Source of the DNA: Shewanella carassii
GTDB lineage: Bacteria > Pseudomonadota > Gammaproteobacteria > Enterobacterales > Shewanellaceae
Assembly: GCF_002777975.1 (NCBI RefSeq)
Contig: NZ_NGVS01000033.1
Span: 1 to 64,000, forward strand
DNA length: 64,000 nucleotides
Reading direction: 5' to 3'
This document shows, one piece after another, positions 1-7,942 of this stretch. The notes under the pieces were generated by a model. That model searched no databases, was not told where the DNA came from, and saw only the letters and a list, made by a program, of their open reading frames with translations. Numbering within the stretch: the first letter of the stretch is position 1; each line of letters begins with the position of its first letter. The translations under genes and the position numbers were made by a program.

Positions 1-35
1 AAACAATTAGCCAAAGGTCAAGTTTTGACAAAGGC

Positions 36-62
36 AACAAAACCCTGATTTGGGTTGTTTTT
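36..62 (+). terminator. Possible Rho-independent terminator at window edge
   Basis: A short stem (AACCC with GGGTT) is followed by a run of T with one interruption. It could end a plus-strand gene lying before the window. The stem is short, so this is tentative. Confidence 0.35.
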
Positions 63-115
63 ACAACAGAATTGACTGGGTGTTTGCATTATTCTCTGTT
101 TTTGACAGTCATAGT

Positions 116-540
116 CCCACTTAGTACTGGCCGAGCTTCCGGCCACGGTGTAGCCAATCACCTGCGGTGCGCCTTTCGCACAGGCGATCCTGTGACACGG
201 CGTGAATACGTCCATGTAGCCTTGACGAAAACGTCCCTGTTTTCGACGGTCACAGTTTCGCCTGTGCCTGAAAATGAGGTGTATGCCTGCAGATCTTTCA
301 AATAGTTCAAGCTACTCAGGGTCAACAGAATTGCACCAATTCCCCCTCGGTGTCGCCGAAAGCCGTTGGCGCAAATAACGTGGCTGAGGCATGGATGCCG
401 AAGCAGCGCCAGTCGAATCAGGGATGAGCGTCTGAAGCGGTAGTTATTTGTGCCATTAGGCCGAGGGGCGAAGCTCCACGACTTTAGGCCGCTGGCACAG
501 CGGCTAGCATAGCTTTCAGCTCAAAATAGCCAAATAACAT
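116..540. repeat. Mosaic intergenic repeat, copy 1
   Basis: This stretch shares long blocks with the arrays at 31.5-33.5 kb and 53.5-54.5 kb. The blocks, in order, are a GGCCG/CGGCC hairpin, an 88-bp cloverleaf-like unit (179-266), a tail rich in GAATTGCACCA, a GGC-ATGGAT-GCC hairpin (388-399), and a closing GCCGCTG-gca-CAGCGGC hairpin near 488-506. Reading frames across it are interrupted and differ between copies, so it is not treated as coding. The first 750 bases of the window otherwise hold only the MITE-like relic at 649-711. Confidence 0.85.
179..266 (-). repeat. 88-bp GGA-hairpin unit, copy 1
   Basis: Outer 18-base arms, starting CACAGGCG and ending CGCCTGTG, are largely complementary. 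They enclose two small hairpins. Read on the minus strand, the hairpins have loops AUGGAC (207-218, arms TAC/GTA) and AGGGAC (226-245, arms CGAAAAC/GTTTTCG). Both loops contain GGA. Confidence 0.8.
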
Positions 541-648
541 TGGTTGGGCCTCCGGCGATGGATGTTTCTCATTGTCTGCCAATGCAGGCATAAAAAGGAA
601 GGGCTATGCCGAGGCCAAGATATACTCAAGTCTGAGCTAGTACATACG

Positions 649-711
649 CCTTGCATTCAGGTCTGTGAGTTGACGCAGTGCACAAATGGGGCTTATTCGC
701 ACTTTCCTAAG
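649..711. repeat. Relic end of MITE-like element
   Basis: This block aligns almost base for base with the right end of the element at 42351-42632: CGCCTTGCAT, then CAGG, CTGT and a GCACA motif, then an inverted end reading GGGGCTTATTCGCAC. The matching left end is not visible here. It appears to be a truncated copy joined to the mosaic repeat. Confidence 0.6.
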
Positions 712-752
712 CCCCTTTGTTGTTGATTGGTTTTCTTCAGATTAAGCCAAGA

Positions 753-914
753 TTATTTCCATTTATCTCTGAGGAACTCAGGCTCCATATATTCGTCCGG
801 ATAACGTCTCTTGCTGTCCCGGCGGCGTTGTTTGACCCGTTTGTTCTTTTGCTTGCCTCTGACATGATCTCCCCATGGAGTATCATCGTCGTCGAAATCA
901 TAGTGGTTTGACAT
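753..914 (-). CDS. Small basic/acidic protein of unknown function (53 aa)
   Basis: The predicted protein starts MSNHYDFDDDDTPWG, has a run of Asp near the N-terminus, then a strongly basic middle (KQKNKRVKQRRR), then an acidic PDEYMEPEF tail. The start at 914 is chosen because the protein begins cleanly there; an in-frame extension back to 980 looks unlike protein. The charge layout suggests a soluble nucleic-acid or ribosome-associated microprotein, but this is inference. I recall similar short proteins in Shewanella without an assigned function. It is transcribed in the same direction as the methyltransferase gene upstream of it. Confidence 0.55.
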   Translation of the reverse strand: MSNHYDFDDDDTPWGDHVRGKQKNKRVKQRRRDSKRRYPDEYMEPEFLRDKWK

Positions 915-1064
915 GATCCATTTCCAATAACACAGTGCATATAGGTTGCACCGCTCCTTTTTACCTAAAGCATCGGTCAAGCTAAAGTGAGAAATTTAGC
1001 GTCTCAAGGTAAAAATTATTGCATGTCTGTCCACGGTTATCTTCAGGCATAAACCTGACTCTTG

Positions 1065-2420
1065 CTAGCCTTGTTTACGAAAACGAACAACAAACATCCC
1101 ATCGGCATTGGCTTCAAAGGGCCAAATCGTCAAATACTGCGTCTGTTCACCGCTGAATGGGTGGCTGAGCGTTTCCAGAGTAAACTCGGGCCGCTTGGCC
1201 AGGAAGGCATCGACCACCTGGCGGTTTTCGCTGTCCGCCAGTGAGCAGGTGGCGTAAACCAGGGTGCCACCTGGCTTGACTGCATCGCAGGCGCGGCTGA
1301 GTATGTCGAGCTGCAGCGCGGGTTTATCGCTGATGGCCTGGCTGTCATCCAACCAACGCATGTCCGGATTTCGGCGCCAGGTGCCGGTGCAGCTGCAGGG
1401 GGCATCGACCAGCACGCCGTCGAAGGCTTCTCTGGCAACCGGCAGGGCATCGCTGCGCCAAGGCGCGACCTTGATGTTGAAACCGGCGCGTTTGGCGCGT
1501 TTTTCCAATTCATTGAGCGCTGCCGTGCGGATATCCGAGGCGGTAATAGTGCCAAAAACGCCTTTGGCGGCGCTATCTTGCTGCATCAGCGAGCTGAGTT
1601 GCAGGCTCTTGCCACCGGCGCCGGAGCAGGCGTCCCACCAGTTTTCGCCGGCTTTTGGGGCGCAAACCTGGCCTATGACCTGGGAGGCCAGATCCTGCAC
1701 TTCAATAAACCCTTCTTTATAGAGTCTGATTTCATTGAGGTTGATACTCTTGCTGCCAAGGCTGATGGCGTCATTGAAGACGGGGGCGGCGCTTGCATCG
1801 ACTCCAGCGCTTCTGAGCTCGGCCAGGGCCTTGGACAGCGGCATATTCTGTACCCTGGCCCAGATAGGCGGGCGGCTACAAAGCGCGTCTATCAGCAGCT
1901 TTTCCCGGGCCTCTGGCAGCGGCGCCACGGCATGCCAGAACCAGTCCGGTGCCAGGTCTCTTGCCAAGACATGTCGGCCAGAAACCTTGAATACCAATGC
2001 GGCGGCGGCTTTGGGGGCCAGAGCCTGCTCAGGCAGGGCGAATGAGTTGCCTGCTTGTTGCTGCCAGGCACAGATAATGTCCGTCCAAGGGTGGGCTTCT
2101 ATTGCCGCCGCCAATGCCAGGCGCTGGAACCACAGGCTTTGCTCATCGCCATTCTCAAGCTGTTGCAACCAACCCCACCAACGAAACAAGGCAAATAGGG
2201 TCTCCCGAATGACTCTTCTGTCTTTGGAGCCGTGTTTCTTGTTGCTGCGGAAATAGTTCGCCAGCACCCGATCGGCACTCTGGCGACTGTCGAGGATTTC
2301 GGTGAACAGTGTGTTGATGGTGTTGGCATAACTGGCGGCACGTTTTTGGGCCGGAGTCAGTGAAGGGCTTGGCGCGGTCAAAGGTTTCTCTGCATCAAGT
2401 GTGGATAGCAATGGCGCCAA
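1065..2420 (-). CDS. RsmB/NOP-family RNA (cytosine-5) methyltransferase
   Basis: This 451-residue cytosolic enzyme belongs to the NOL1/NOP2/Sun family, which uses S-adenosylmethionine to methylate C5 of cytosine in RNA. An N-terminal helical region (about 25-150) resembles the NusB-like part of RsmB. The SAM-binding motif DACSGAGGK lies at about 263-271. The two catalytic cysteines sit in DAPCSCTGTWRRNPD (about 339-353) and YATCSLADSENR (about 389-400). The family is clear, but whether it acts as RsmB on 16S C967 is not, because Shewanella carries more than one such paralogue. It is a single gene downstream of the GST pair, separated from it by a possible hairpin at 2431-2453. Confidence 0.85.
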   Translation of the reverse strand: MAPLLSTLDAEKPLTAPSPSLTPAQKRAASYANTINTLFTEILDSRQSADRVLANYFRSNKKHGSKDRRVIRETLFALFRWWGWLQQLENGDEQSLWFQRLALAAAIEAHPWTDIICAWQQQAGNSFALPEQALAPKAAAALVFKVSGRHVLARDLAPDWFWHAVAPLPEAREKLLIDALCSRPPIWARVQNMPLSKALAELRSAGVDASAAPVFNDAISLGSKSINLNEIRLYKEGFIEVQDLASQVIGQVCAPKAGENWWDACSGAGGKSLQLSSLMQQDSAAKGVFGTITASDIRTAALNELEKRAKRAGFNIKVAPWRSDALPVAREAFDGVLVDAPCSCTGTWRRNPDMRWLDDSQAISDKPALQLDILSRACDAVKPGGTLVYATCSLADSENRQVVDAFLAKRPEFTLETLSHPFSGEQTQYLTIWPFEANADGMFVVRFRKQG

Positions 2421-2507
2421 TATTAACAGAAGTGCCGCGGCCTGTCCCCGGCACCTTGTTTGCTAATGGTTGCTACTGCTTACTAATGCTTACCACACGA
2501 CTCAGAC

Positions 2508-3179
2508 TTAACGGGTAACCATTTGCGCTATCTGTTTGGCCCTGTCTTCATCACTCAACTGGTCTCTGGACTCCGGGGTGACTATGCCTTTTTGACAGGC
2601 CGGGCGCAGAGCCAGCGTATCGAGCCAACGTTGCAGGTGAGGCAGACCTTGAATATCTATGCCGCTCCAGTCGTAGATCCGCACCCAGGGCCAGGTGGCC
2701 ATATCGGCTATGCTGTATTCATCACCGGCCAGATAGGCATGTTTGGCCAACTGATTATCCATCACCTCAAACAGGCGCCGGCCCTCGTTTTGATAACGCT
2801 CTATCGCGGCCGGGATCTTCTCCGGAAAATAACGGTAGAACACATTGGCTTGTCCCATCATGGGGCCTACGCCGCCCATCTGGAACATCAGCCATTGAAT
2901 GACCTGGGAGCGCTTCTTGGCATCAACAGGTAAGAATTTCCCCGTTTTTTCAGCTAAGTAAAGCAGGATGGCACCGGATTCAAACACCACGAAATCATTG
3001 TTGTCCCTGTCTATGATAGCCGGGATCCGGCCGTTGGGATTGATGGCTAAAAATTCTGGCTGTTTCTGTTCATTGGCACTGAGATCCAGATGGTGTACCC
3101 GGTAGGGCAAGCCCATCTCTTCCAGGGCAATACTGATTTTAAAGCCGTTGGGGGTGGCGGCGGTATAGAGTTCAATCAT
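2508..3179 (-). CDS. Glutathione S-transferase family protein, YfcG/Ure2-like
   Basis: This 223-residue protein has a thioredoxin-fold N-domain beginning [16 protein letters not shown] and a helical C-domain. The TPNG motif, the cis-Pro segment NGRIPAI and the [11 protein letters not shown] helix are characteristic of the YfcG/YghU branch. That branch acts as a glutathione-dependent disulfide-bond reductase more than as a classical transferase. It lies 16 bp downstream of a second GST gene on the same strand, so the two are probably co-transcribed. The divergent TetR regulator and its palindromic site upstream of the pair suggest induction by an electrophile or oxidant. The substrate cannot be told from sequence. 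Confidence 0.85.
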   Translation of the reverse strand: MIELYTAATPNGFKISIALEEMGLPYRVHHLDLSANEQKQPEFLAINPNGRIPAIIDRDNNDFVVFESGAILLYLAEKTGKFLPVDAKKRSQVIQWLMFQMGGVGPMMGQANVFYRYFPEKIPAAIERYQNEGRRLFEVMDNQLAKHAYLAGDEYSIADMATWPWVRIYDWSGIDIQGLPHLQRWLDTLALRPACQKGIVTPESRDQLSDEDRAKQIAQMVTR

Positions 3180-3195
3180 GTGTGTCTCCTAGATT

Positions 3196-3816
3196 TTATC
3201 CTTGCTTTGGCTGGCTCATTGCCGGGCGTTGTCCGGTTTGCTCATACCAGCTCTGCAGCACAGGGAAAGGCTGCAGTGAAATCTGCAGATTTTTGATGAA
3301 TCCCAATAAGATATAGGCGGTGATATCGGCAATGGAGTAGTTGTCACCGGCCAGATAGGGGGATTCACTCAGGCGCTGCTCCAGCAGAGGCAGGAAAGAT
3401 TCCAGACGTTTGCGGGATTCTTCGCCCCAGGCTTGAATGCAGGTTTCCCGGTCGCTGTAGATGCCGCTGATATTGCGAAATGCCTGAAAGGCAGGTAACA
3501 ACCCCTGCAGTTCAACGATGCGCTGCCACATCTCCACCTTTGCTCGCTCGAGCGGCGTGTTGCCAAAGAGCTTGAGCTCGGTAGGGAACAACTCGTCGAG
3601 ATAACGGCAGATGGCCACAGACTCGCACAGATAACTGCCATCATCCAGCTCCAGCAGCGGAATGCGGCCATTGAGACTCTTGGCCTTGAATTCGGCCGAG
3701 AGATTTTCTCCGCCGCGAAGATCGACGTTTACCCGCTCGATATCTATGCCTTTCTCCGCCATGAAAATACTGACTCTGCGGGCACTTGGGGTGGGTCCGA
3801 GTTCATACAGCTTCAT
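3196..3816 (-). CDS. Glutathione S-transferase family protein
   Basis: This 206-residue GST-fold protein starts MKLYELGPTPSARRVSIF; Ser11 is the likely glutathione-activating residue. NGRIPLLELDDG and the following ESVAICRYLDE form the glutathione gamma-glutamyl contact region. The C-terminal helical domain carries the usual AGDNYSIADITAY N-capping motif. It differs from its downstream neighbour, so the pair is not a recent duplication. It is the first gene of a two-gene unit facing a TetR regulator, with about 185 bp of shared control region. Likely role: conjugation or reduction of a toxic compound recognised by that regulator (inference). Confidence 0.85.
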   Translation of the reverse strand: MKLYELGPTPSARRVSIFMAEKGIDIERVNVDLRGGENLSAEFKAKSLNGRIPLLELDDGSYLCESVAICRYLDELFPTELKLFGNTPLERAKVEMWQRIVELQGLLPAFQAFRNISGIYSDRETCIQAWGEESRKRLESFLPLLEQRLSESPYLAGDNYSIADITAYILLGFIKNLQISLQPFPVLQSWYEQTGQRPAMSQPKQG

Positions 3817-3896
3817 CTATCTTTCTCCATCTGTCTTGGGTCGTTTAGTTATTTTTCCTGGTTTGGTTTCAGGAAAATGTATTCAAATCTTTTTCG

Positions 3897-3940
3897 GAAC
3901 GATCGTTTAGGTTAGACTTTAGGGGATATTAGAACGATCA
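3897..3940. promoter_or_regulatory. Candidate TetR operator between GST genes and regulator
   Basis: The perfect palindrome AACGATCGTT occupies 3898-3907. The 8-mer GAACGATC at 3897-3904 recurs at 3932-3939, 35 bp away. This is the usual place and symmetry for TetR-family operators controlling a divergent pair. Confidence 0.6.
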
Positions 3941-4001
3941 GTCAAGAATTAATTTGACTAAATATACAGCACGTCATTCGCTGGAAACGCTTGGGAGCAG
4001 T

Positions 4002-4574
4002 ATGGCAAGAAGTTGCAATTTTGACCGGGAAGATAAGCTGAAATTGGCAATGGAGCTCTTTTGGCAAAAGGGTTATGCCGCCACTTCAGTGGCGGATCTG
4101 GTCGAGCATCTGGGGATCAACAGATTCAGTCTCTATAACACCTATGGCGACAAGCTGAATCTGTACCGGGAGGCGCTGCGTCTGTATCTGCAGCAAAACT
4201 CTTTACCATCGCTCGACAGCCTGCGCGCCGAAGGCGCAGGGTTACAGCAGGTAATTGATTATCTTGAGCAGTTTGTGACCCTGCAGCGAGAGCAAAAATA
4301 CGGCTGTTTCCTGCAAAATGCGCTGCTGGAGATGAGCCTGGAGGATGCTGTCGTACAGCAAGAGAGTCGGCACTTGTTTGACTCCATCAAGGAGGCGTTT
4401 GCCAAGGCGCTGACCCACGCCAGAGAGTGCGGCGAGCTTAACAGCGACAATACCGAGGCGCTCGCGGCCTGGTTATTGCTGCAACTGCAGGGGATTCGGG
4501 TGCTCGGCAAGGCCGGTTTGCATCAGGAGTTGCAGCAGGCGCTGAGCGTGATGCGCGCTCAGCTTGGACGTTGA
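4002..4574 (+). CDS. TetR/AcrR-family transcriptional regulator
   Basis: This 190-residue protein has an N-terminal helix-turn-helix (about 10-55: AMELFWQKGYAATSVADLVEHLGINRFSLYNTYGD), followed by an all-helical ligand and dimer domain. The start at 4002 is favoured over an upstream TTG at 3954 because GGGAG precedes it and family members begin close to this point. It is divergent from two GST genes, and palindromic GAACGATC sites lie between them. It probably represses both units and releases on binding a small toxic molecule. The C-domain is not recognisable as one of the named subfamilies. Confidence 0.85.
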   Translation: MARSCNFDREDKLKLAMELFWQKGYAATSVADLVEHLGINRFSLYNTYGDKLNLYREALRLYLQQNSLPSLDSLRAEGAGLQQVIDYLEQFVTLQREQKYGCFLQNALLEMSLEDAVVQQESRHLFDSIKEAFAKALTHARECGELNSDNTEALAAWLLLQLQGIRVLGKAGLHQELQQALSVMRAQLGR

Positions 4575-4583
4575 ACCAGATTC

Positions 4584-4608
4584 TACCTGGGCGGTTTAAG
4601 CCCAGGTA
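4584..4608. terminator. Convergent-gene hairpin
   Basis: A perfect 9-bp stem, TACCTGGGC with GCCCAGGTA, lies between the ends of the TetR and DUF2461 genes. There is no T-run on either side, so terminator function is likely but not certain. Confidence 0.45.
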
Positions 4609-4635
4609 CGGCAATCAATAATCCAGTGACAGACA

Positions 4636-5310
4636 TCAATAATCCAAGTCCAGCGCAAAGCACAGATAGCGCATCAACGCCTGGGTGTGTTGGAACTCAC
4701 TGGCACAGAAGTCGACAAAATCGCTGCGACAAATCTGCTCTTTTGTCAGCATTTTAAGCGCCACAAAGTCTTTGCGTTTCAATTCGTTTATCAATGGGTG
4801 GCTTTTATCGAACCCCTTGGGTGGTCGCACCAGGCTGTCACCGTCCATCGTAAACCCATGGCGCCGTAATTCCTCCAACGCCTTACTGTAGGCGCGTGGG
4901 TTGTCGTCGATACATTGTCTGATGGCGCCGAGCACCTTGGATTCGGGGCGCCAGATCCCGGCAGCGATAAAGCAACCATCGTTGGCCAGATGCAGATACA
5001 ACCCGGGAGCGTGAACATCCTTACCCTGAAAATGGCGAAACTGGATCCCGACATTGAGCTTGTAGGGCGACTTGTCGTGACCAAAGCGAGTGTCCCGCTG
5101 TGGCCGCATCAAACTGCCTCCGACCTTCTTGGCGACCGCCGTCAATCTGGGAGACAAGGCCTGAATAGGCTGCTGCATCTGTTCAATAAATGTCAGTGCC
5201 GGCCCCCTGAGCAGGGTTTCATACTCATCCTGATGTTGCTTGAACCAGGCCCTGTCGTTGTTGTTTTCCAGCCGGGTCAGAAAGGCAAAACCTTGTTCGC
5301 TGAAGCTCAT
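4636..5310 (-). CDS. DUF2461 family protein
   Basis: The 224-residue protein matches the DUF2461 (TIGR02453) family throughout: the NNNDRAWFKQHQDEYE opening, the RPQRDTRFGHDKSPYKLNVGIQFRH core and the GLYLHLANDGCFIAAGIWRP strand. The family is widespread and has no assigned biochemical function. No signal peptide or membrane segment is visible, so it should be cytosolic. The 12-bp sequence TGGATTATTGAT at the stop codon is repeated about 22 bp downstream, a small tandem-type duplication. It is convergent with the TetR gene and preceded by its own GGAG ribosome site. Confidence 0.85.
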   Translation of the reverse strand: MSFSEQGFAFLTRLENNNDRAWFKQHQDEYETLLRGPALTFIEQMQQPIQALSPRLTAVAKKVGGSLMRPQRDTRFGHDKSPYKLNVGIQFRHFQGKDVHAPGLYLHLANDGCFIAAGIWRPESKVLGAIRQCIDDNPRAYSKALEELRRHGFTMDGDSLVRPPKGFDKSHPLINELKRKDFVALKMLTKEQICRSDFVDFCASEFQHTQALMRYLCFALDLDY

Positions 5311-5608
5311 CTTTGTTCTCCTTTTTCGTTATGGCGGTATCTCAAGTGAAAGCCGATGGTGAGTCAAGCGCTGTAATATGTATGCCCATAACTGTGCGGG
5401 AATATTGACCGTATCTTGAGGGGCAGGTTGAGGCTTTATTATCAATGAATTGAATGAGGTAAAGCGATTCTTGGGTGATTTTTTCACTGAACTGTTGGCG
5501 CGGATTTTGATAAATGCTCAATTTTTTGTGTTTTTGTGAGCTGTAATTCTGATTTGGCGCCGATTTTGCAGCATAATGTGTGCTTTGCCTGAACGAAGAA
5601 TATTAGTA

Positions 5609-6181
5609 ATGACTTCAGAAACTGAACTGCAAAGCCGCTGTGGCGGGAAATGTGAACTCTGTGGAGCCGAAGGCGCTCTGTCTGTCTATGATCTGCCTCA
5701 CTCGGGTGATCGCACCGATAGCGACATTATGATCTGCGCTACCTGTGAAGGCCAGATTGCCGCTCCGGACACCATGGATGTTAACCACTGGCGTTGCCTG
5801 AACGACAGTATGTGGAGTCAGGTTCCTGCCGTACAGGTCATGGCTTATCGCATGCTCAAGCGTCTCAATGGCGAGAGTTGGGCTCAGGATCTGCTGGATA
5901 TGCTTTATCTGGAAGACGATCTCAAAGCTTGGGGCGATGCCGAGTCTTTGGCGGCCGAGAGCGATGATTCGGCGCCGACACTGGACAGCAATGGCACTCA
6001 GTTGGCCGCCGGTGATAGCGTAGTGATCATTAAAGATCTCAACGTGAAGGGCACCAGCTTTGTGGCCAAGCGTGGTACAGCCGTGCGTAACATTGCTCTG
6101 ACCAACAACCCTGAGCATATCGAAGGTCGGGTCAATGGCACCCGCATCGTTATCCTGAGCTGTTATGTGAAGAAATCATAA
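5609..6181 (+). CDS. phnA: PhnA-type zinc-ribbon protein
   Basis: The protein has about 190 residues from the start MTSETELQSRCGG. An N-terminal zinc ribbon uses CELC (15-18) and CATC. The C-terminal half is the PhnA domain, ending GDSVVIIKDLNVKGTSFVAKRGTAVRNI. Despite the name, PhnA proteins are not required for C-P bond cleavage and their exact role is unsettled. An in-frame ATG at 5576 would add 11 residues that do not resemble the family, so 5609 is preferred, although its ribosome site is weak. It is monocistronic, ended by a strong terminator. Confidence 0.8.
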   Translation: MTSETELQSRCGGKCELCGAEGALSVYDLPHSGDRTDSDIMICATCEGQIAAPDTMDVNHWRCLNDSMWSQVPAVQVMAYRMLKRLNGESWAQDLLDMLYLEDDLKAWGDAESLAAESDDSAPTLDSNGTQLAAGDSVVIIKDLNVKGTSFVAKRGTAVRNIALTNNPEHIEGRVNGTRIVILSCYVKKS

Positions 6182-6218
6182 GGGGAGTAATTCGCCTCTT
6201 TACTGATTGATTCAGTTA

Positions 6219-6254
6219 AAAACGCCGCAGAAATCGATTTCTGCGGCGTTTTTG
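6219..6254 (+). terminator. Strong Rho-independent terminator after phnA
   Basis: A near-perfect stem built on ACGCCGCAGAAAT and its complement ATTTCTGCGGCGT is followed by TTTTT. It is flanked by A on the left, so it may also work in reverse. Confidence 0.9.
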
Positions 6255-6291
6255 CTTTTCAGGCTTGGGAATAGCGGCTTGCTGGCATAAT

Positions 6292-6307
6292 ATTCCTTAT
6301 AAAGAAT
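6292..6307. promoter_or_regulatory. Candidate MarR operator
   Basis: The imperfect 16-bp palindrome ATTCCTTATAAAGAAT (14 of 16 positions symmetric) lies 19 bp before the marR-type start codon. This suits autoregulation and overlaps a plausible -10 region. Confidence 0.5.
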
Positions 6308-6325
6308 CTTGCTATAGAGATAGTT

Positions 6326-6880
6326 ATGTCGCAGGAAGAGCTAAAAACACAAACCCACAAGCCACAAGCCCACCAGCCGCAAGCCGCAGCTACCAAGGAT
6401 GGCGTAGACACCATAGTCAGCCAGTGGTTGGTCGCCGGGGTGACTGACGACCTGCAGCCGATGGAAGTCTTTGGCCGCCTGGCTAGGATCTACAAATATA
6501 TAGATGCTGAAATCCTCCGTTGCCATAGCGAATTTGGCTTGCGTCAGGGAGAGTTTGATGTGTTGGCAACCTTACGCCGCAGCGGTGAGCCATACACTCT
6601 GACTCCGGGGCAATTGCACCAGAGCATGATGCTGACCTCCGGCGCCATGACCAGCCGTTTGGATAAGCTGGAGCAGAAAGGATTCATTTGTCGCAGCCAC
6701 AGCACCGAAGATCGCCGGGCGGTGAATGTACGATTGACCGCCGAAGGCAAGGCCAAGGTTGAGGCCGCCTTGCCTGCTCATATGGCTACTCAGCAGCAGT
6801 TACTCCAGGGGGTATCTGCCAAAGACAGGCAGAAACTGGCTGCGCTGCTCAAGGGCTGGCTGGCAGAGCTCGAATCTTGA
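6326..6880 (+). CDS. MarR-family transcriptional regulator
   Basis: This 184-residue protein has a low-complexity, Gln/His/Pro-rich N-terminal extension (about 1-25), then a MarR dimerisation helix and a winged helix-turn-helix. The core motif is LRQGEFDVLATLRR through LTPGQLHQSMMLTSGAMTSRLDKLEQKGFI, with the wing DRRAVNVRLT. Family members respond to phenolics or oxidants and usually repress a neighbouring gene, but no obvious target is divergent here, so it may act elsewhere. A palindrome just upstream supports self-control. Confidence 0.85.
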   Translation: MSQEELKTQTHKPQAHQPQAAATKDGVDTIVSQWLVAGVTDDLQPMEVFGRLARIYKYIDAEILRCHSEFGLRQGEFDVLATLRRSGEPYTLTPGQLHQSMMLTSGAMTSRLDKLEQKGFICRSHSTEDRRAVNVRLTAEGKAKVEAALPAHMATQQQLLQGVSAKDRQKLAALLKGWLAELES

Positions 6881-7267
6881 GCCATCTGTCTTGAGCAAAG
6901 GTAACCTTCCGTCCTTGGCGGAGCCGCGAGGTTCCTTCAGTGCGCTTTGTCTATCATTCAATCTGCAGATCGGGTTGTAAATACCTGAGTTCTCAATCAC
7001 CAAACCCGAGTTCTCAGCGACTCAGTTGTCTGTTACCGTATTTTATAAACAGATGACGTTGAAGTTGGTTGGCTGAAACTCATTGGTAAGTACCTTTGAT
7101 GGTTAACGCTTCAATCATAGGTTGGCGTTCCAATAGATGTTAAATATTGCATTATTGACTGAACCCGGGCTGACAGGCATTCAGATCCCGGCTGCGGCCA
7201 CTGGGCTTTGAGGTTAAGGTAGCTCAGTGTACCGATATGGTTGGGTTTGTTGTTGATAGGATGGATT
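6881..7267. other. Intergenic region with imperfect inverted repeats
   Basis: No gene is supported. An imperfect inverted repeat (AAGGTAACCT near 6899, AGGTTCCTT near 6930) encloses a GGC-GGA-GCC mini-hairpin at 6917-6925. GAGTTCTCA occurs twice near 6990-7020. The promoter of the following gene presumably lies here, but no clear -35/-10 pair stands out. Confidence 0.4.
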
Positions 7268-7930
7268 ATGAGACCCTTTGTTCGTGTGGCTGTGGTGTTG
7301 GGGCTGGTGTTTTTGGCGGTGATCGCGCTTGGGATCTACAGGTTCAACTTCGCCGAGGACGATCTCTATGTCAGGGAAAACGATATGGTGCGCCCACTGG
7401 CTGAATTTGATGGTGGTGCTCAAGGTGTGATGCAGCGGCTGTTCAGCTTGGACACCCGAGAGCCGTTCAGGATCCGTTTGCCGGACAGCAACAAGTCAGT
7501 CACTCTTACCGGCTTTAAGGAAGAGCAGCATCTGGCGTTTGGCGAATATCAGGATGAAGTGGTTCGTGGGGAGGTATTGCTCGATTATCGTAAGCTGACC
7601 CCCCTAAACTTGCCCGGCAATGCCGAATCGATGCAGTTTGTTGTTCCCTTCGCAGTGACAACCCAGGGCTCAGGTGTGTTCTGGTATTTGGGCATGTTTA
7701 GATTTGACTATCAAACAGGCGCCATCGCGCATCTGGCCAGCCAGTTTCTCGGCGACCGAATTGAGATTGAAGCCATTACTCCTAAAGAGCCGTTCGACCC
7801 ACCTTACAGCGTGACTCTGGCGCTGAAGACCCGCACCCAGGAGCAATCTATGGCCGAAGCGCCGGGCGAGTATGTGGAACGCACTTTCTTTGTGACGTTT
7901 ACCTCGATTCTGCCGTCTTCTTCCCAATAG
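7268..7930 (+). CDS. Membrane-anchored protein of unknown function
   Basis: I do not recognise this 220-residue protein. It starts MRPFVRVAVVLGLVFLAVIALGIY, a single N-terminal membrane segment (about 5-23), followed by a soluble domain rich in beta-strand-like sequence that should face the periplasm. It has no lipobox and no clear signal-peptidase site, so it is probably an anchored protein. The start at 7268 follows AGGA, and an ATG 27 bp upstream would place polar residues before the anchor. It lies 12 bp before a Crp/Fnr-family gene and is probably co-transcribed with it. Confidence 0.65.
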   Translation: MRPFVRVAVVLGLVFLAVIALGIYRFNFAEDDLYVRENDMVRPLAEFDGGAQGVMQRLFSLDTREPFRIRLPDSNKSVTLTGFKEEQHLAFGEYQDEVVRGEVLLDYRKLTPLNLPGNAESMQFVVPFAVTTQGSGVFWYLGMFRFDYQTGAIAHLASQFLGDRIEIEAITPKEPFDPPYSVTLALKTRTQEQSMAEAPGEYVERTFFVTFTSILPSSSQ

Positions 7931-7942
7931 GCGCCCGACTGA

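Noticed and set aside
116..540. Open frames of 60-100 codons inside the repeat regions, such as those ending in ...QVMGYTVAG...
   Set aside because: They follow the repeat blocks in several frames on both strands, are cut off differently in each copy, and lack ribosome sites. The conserved feature is the hairpin structure, not the reading frame.
4613..4648. 12-bp direct repeat at the end of the DUF2461 gene as an attachment site
   Set aside because: The two copies are only about 22 bp apart and no integrase or island is associated. It is probably a local duplication.
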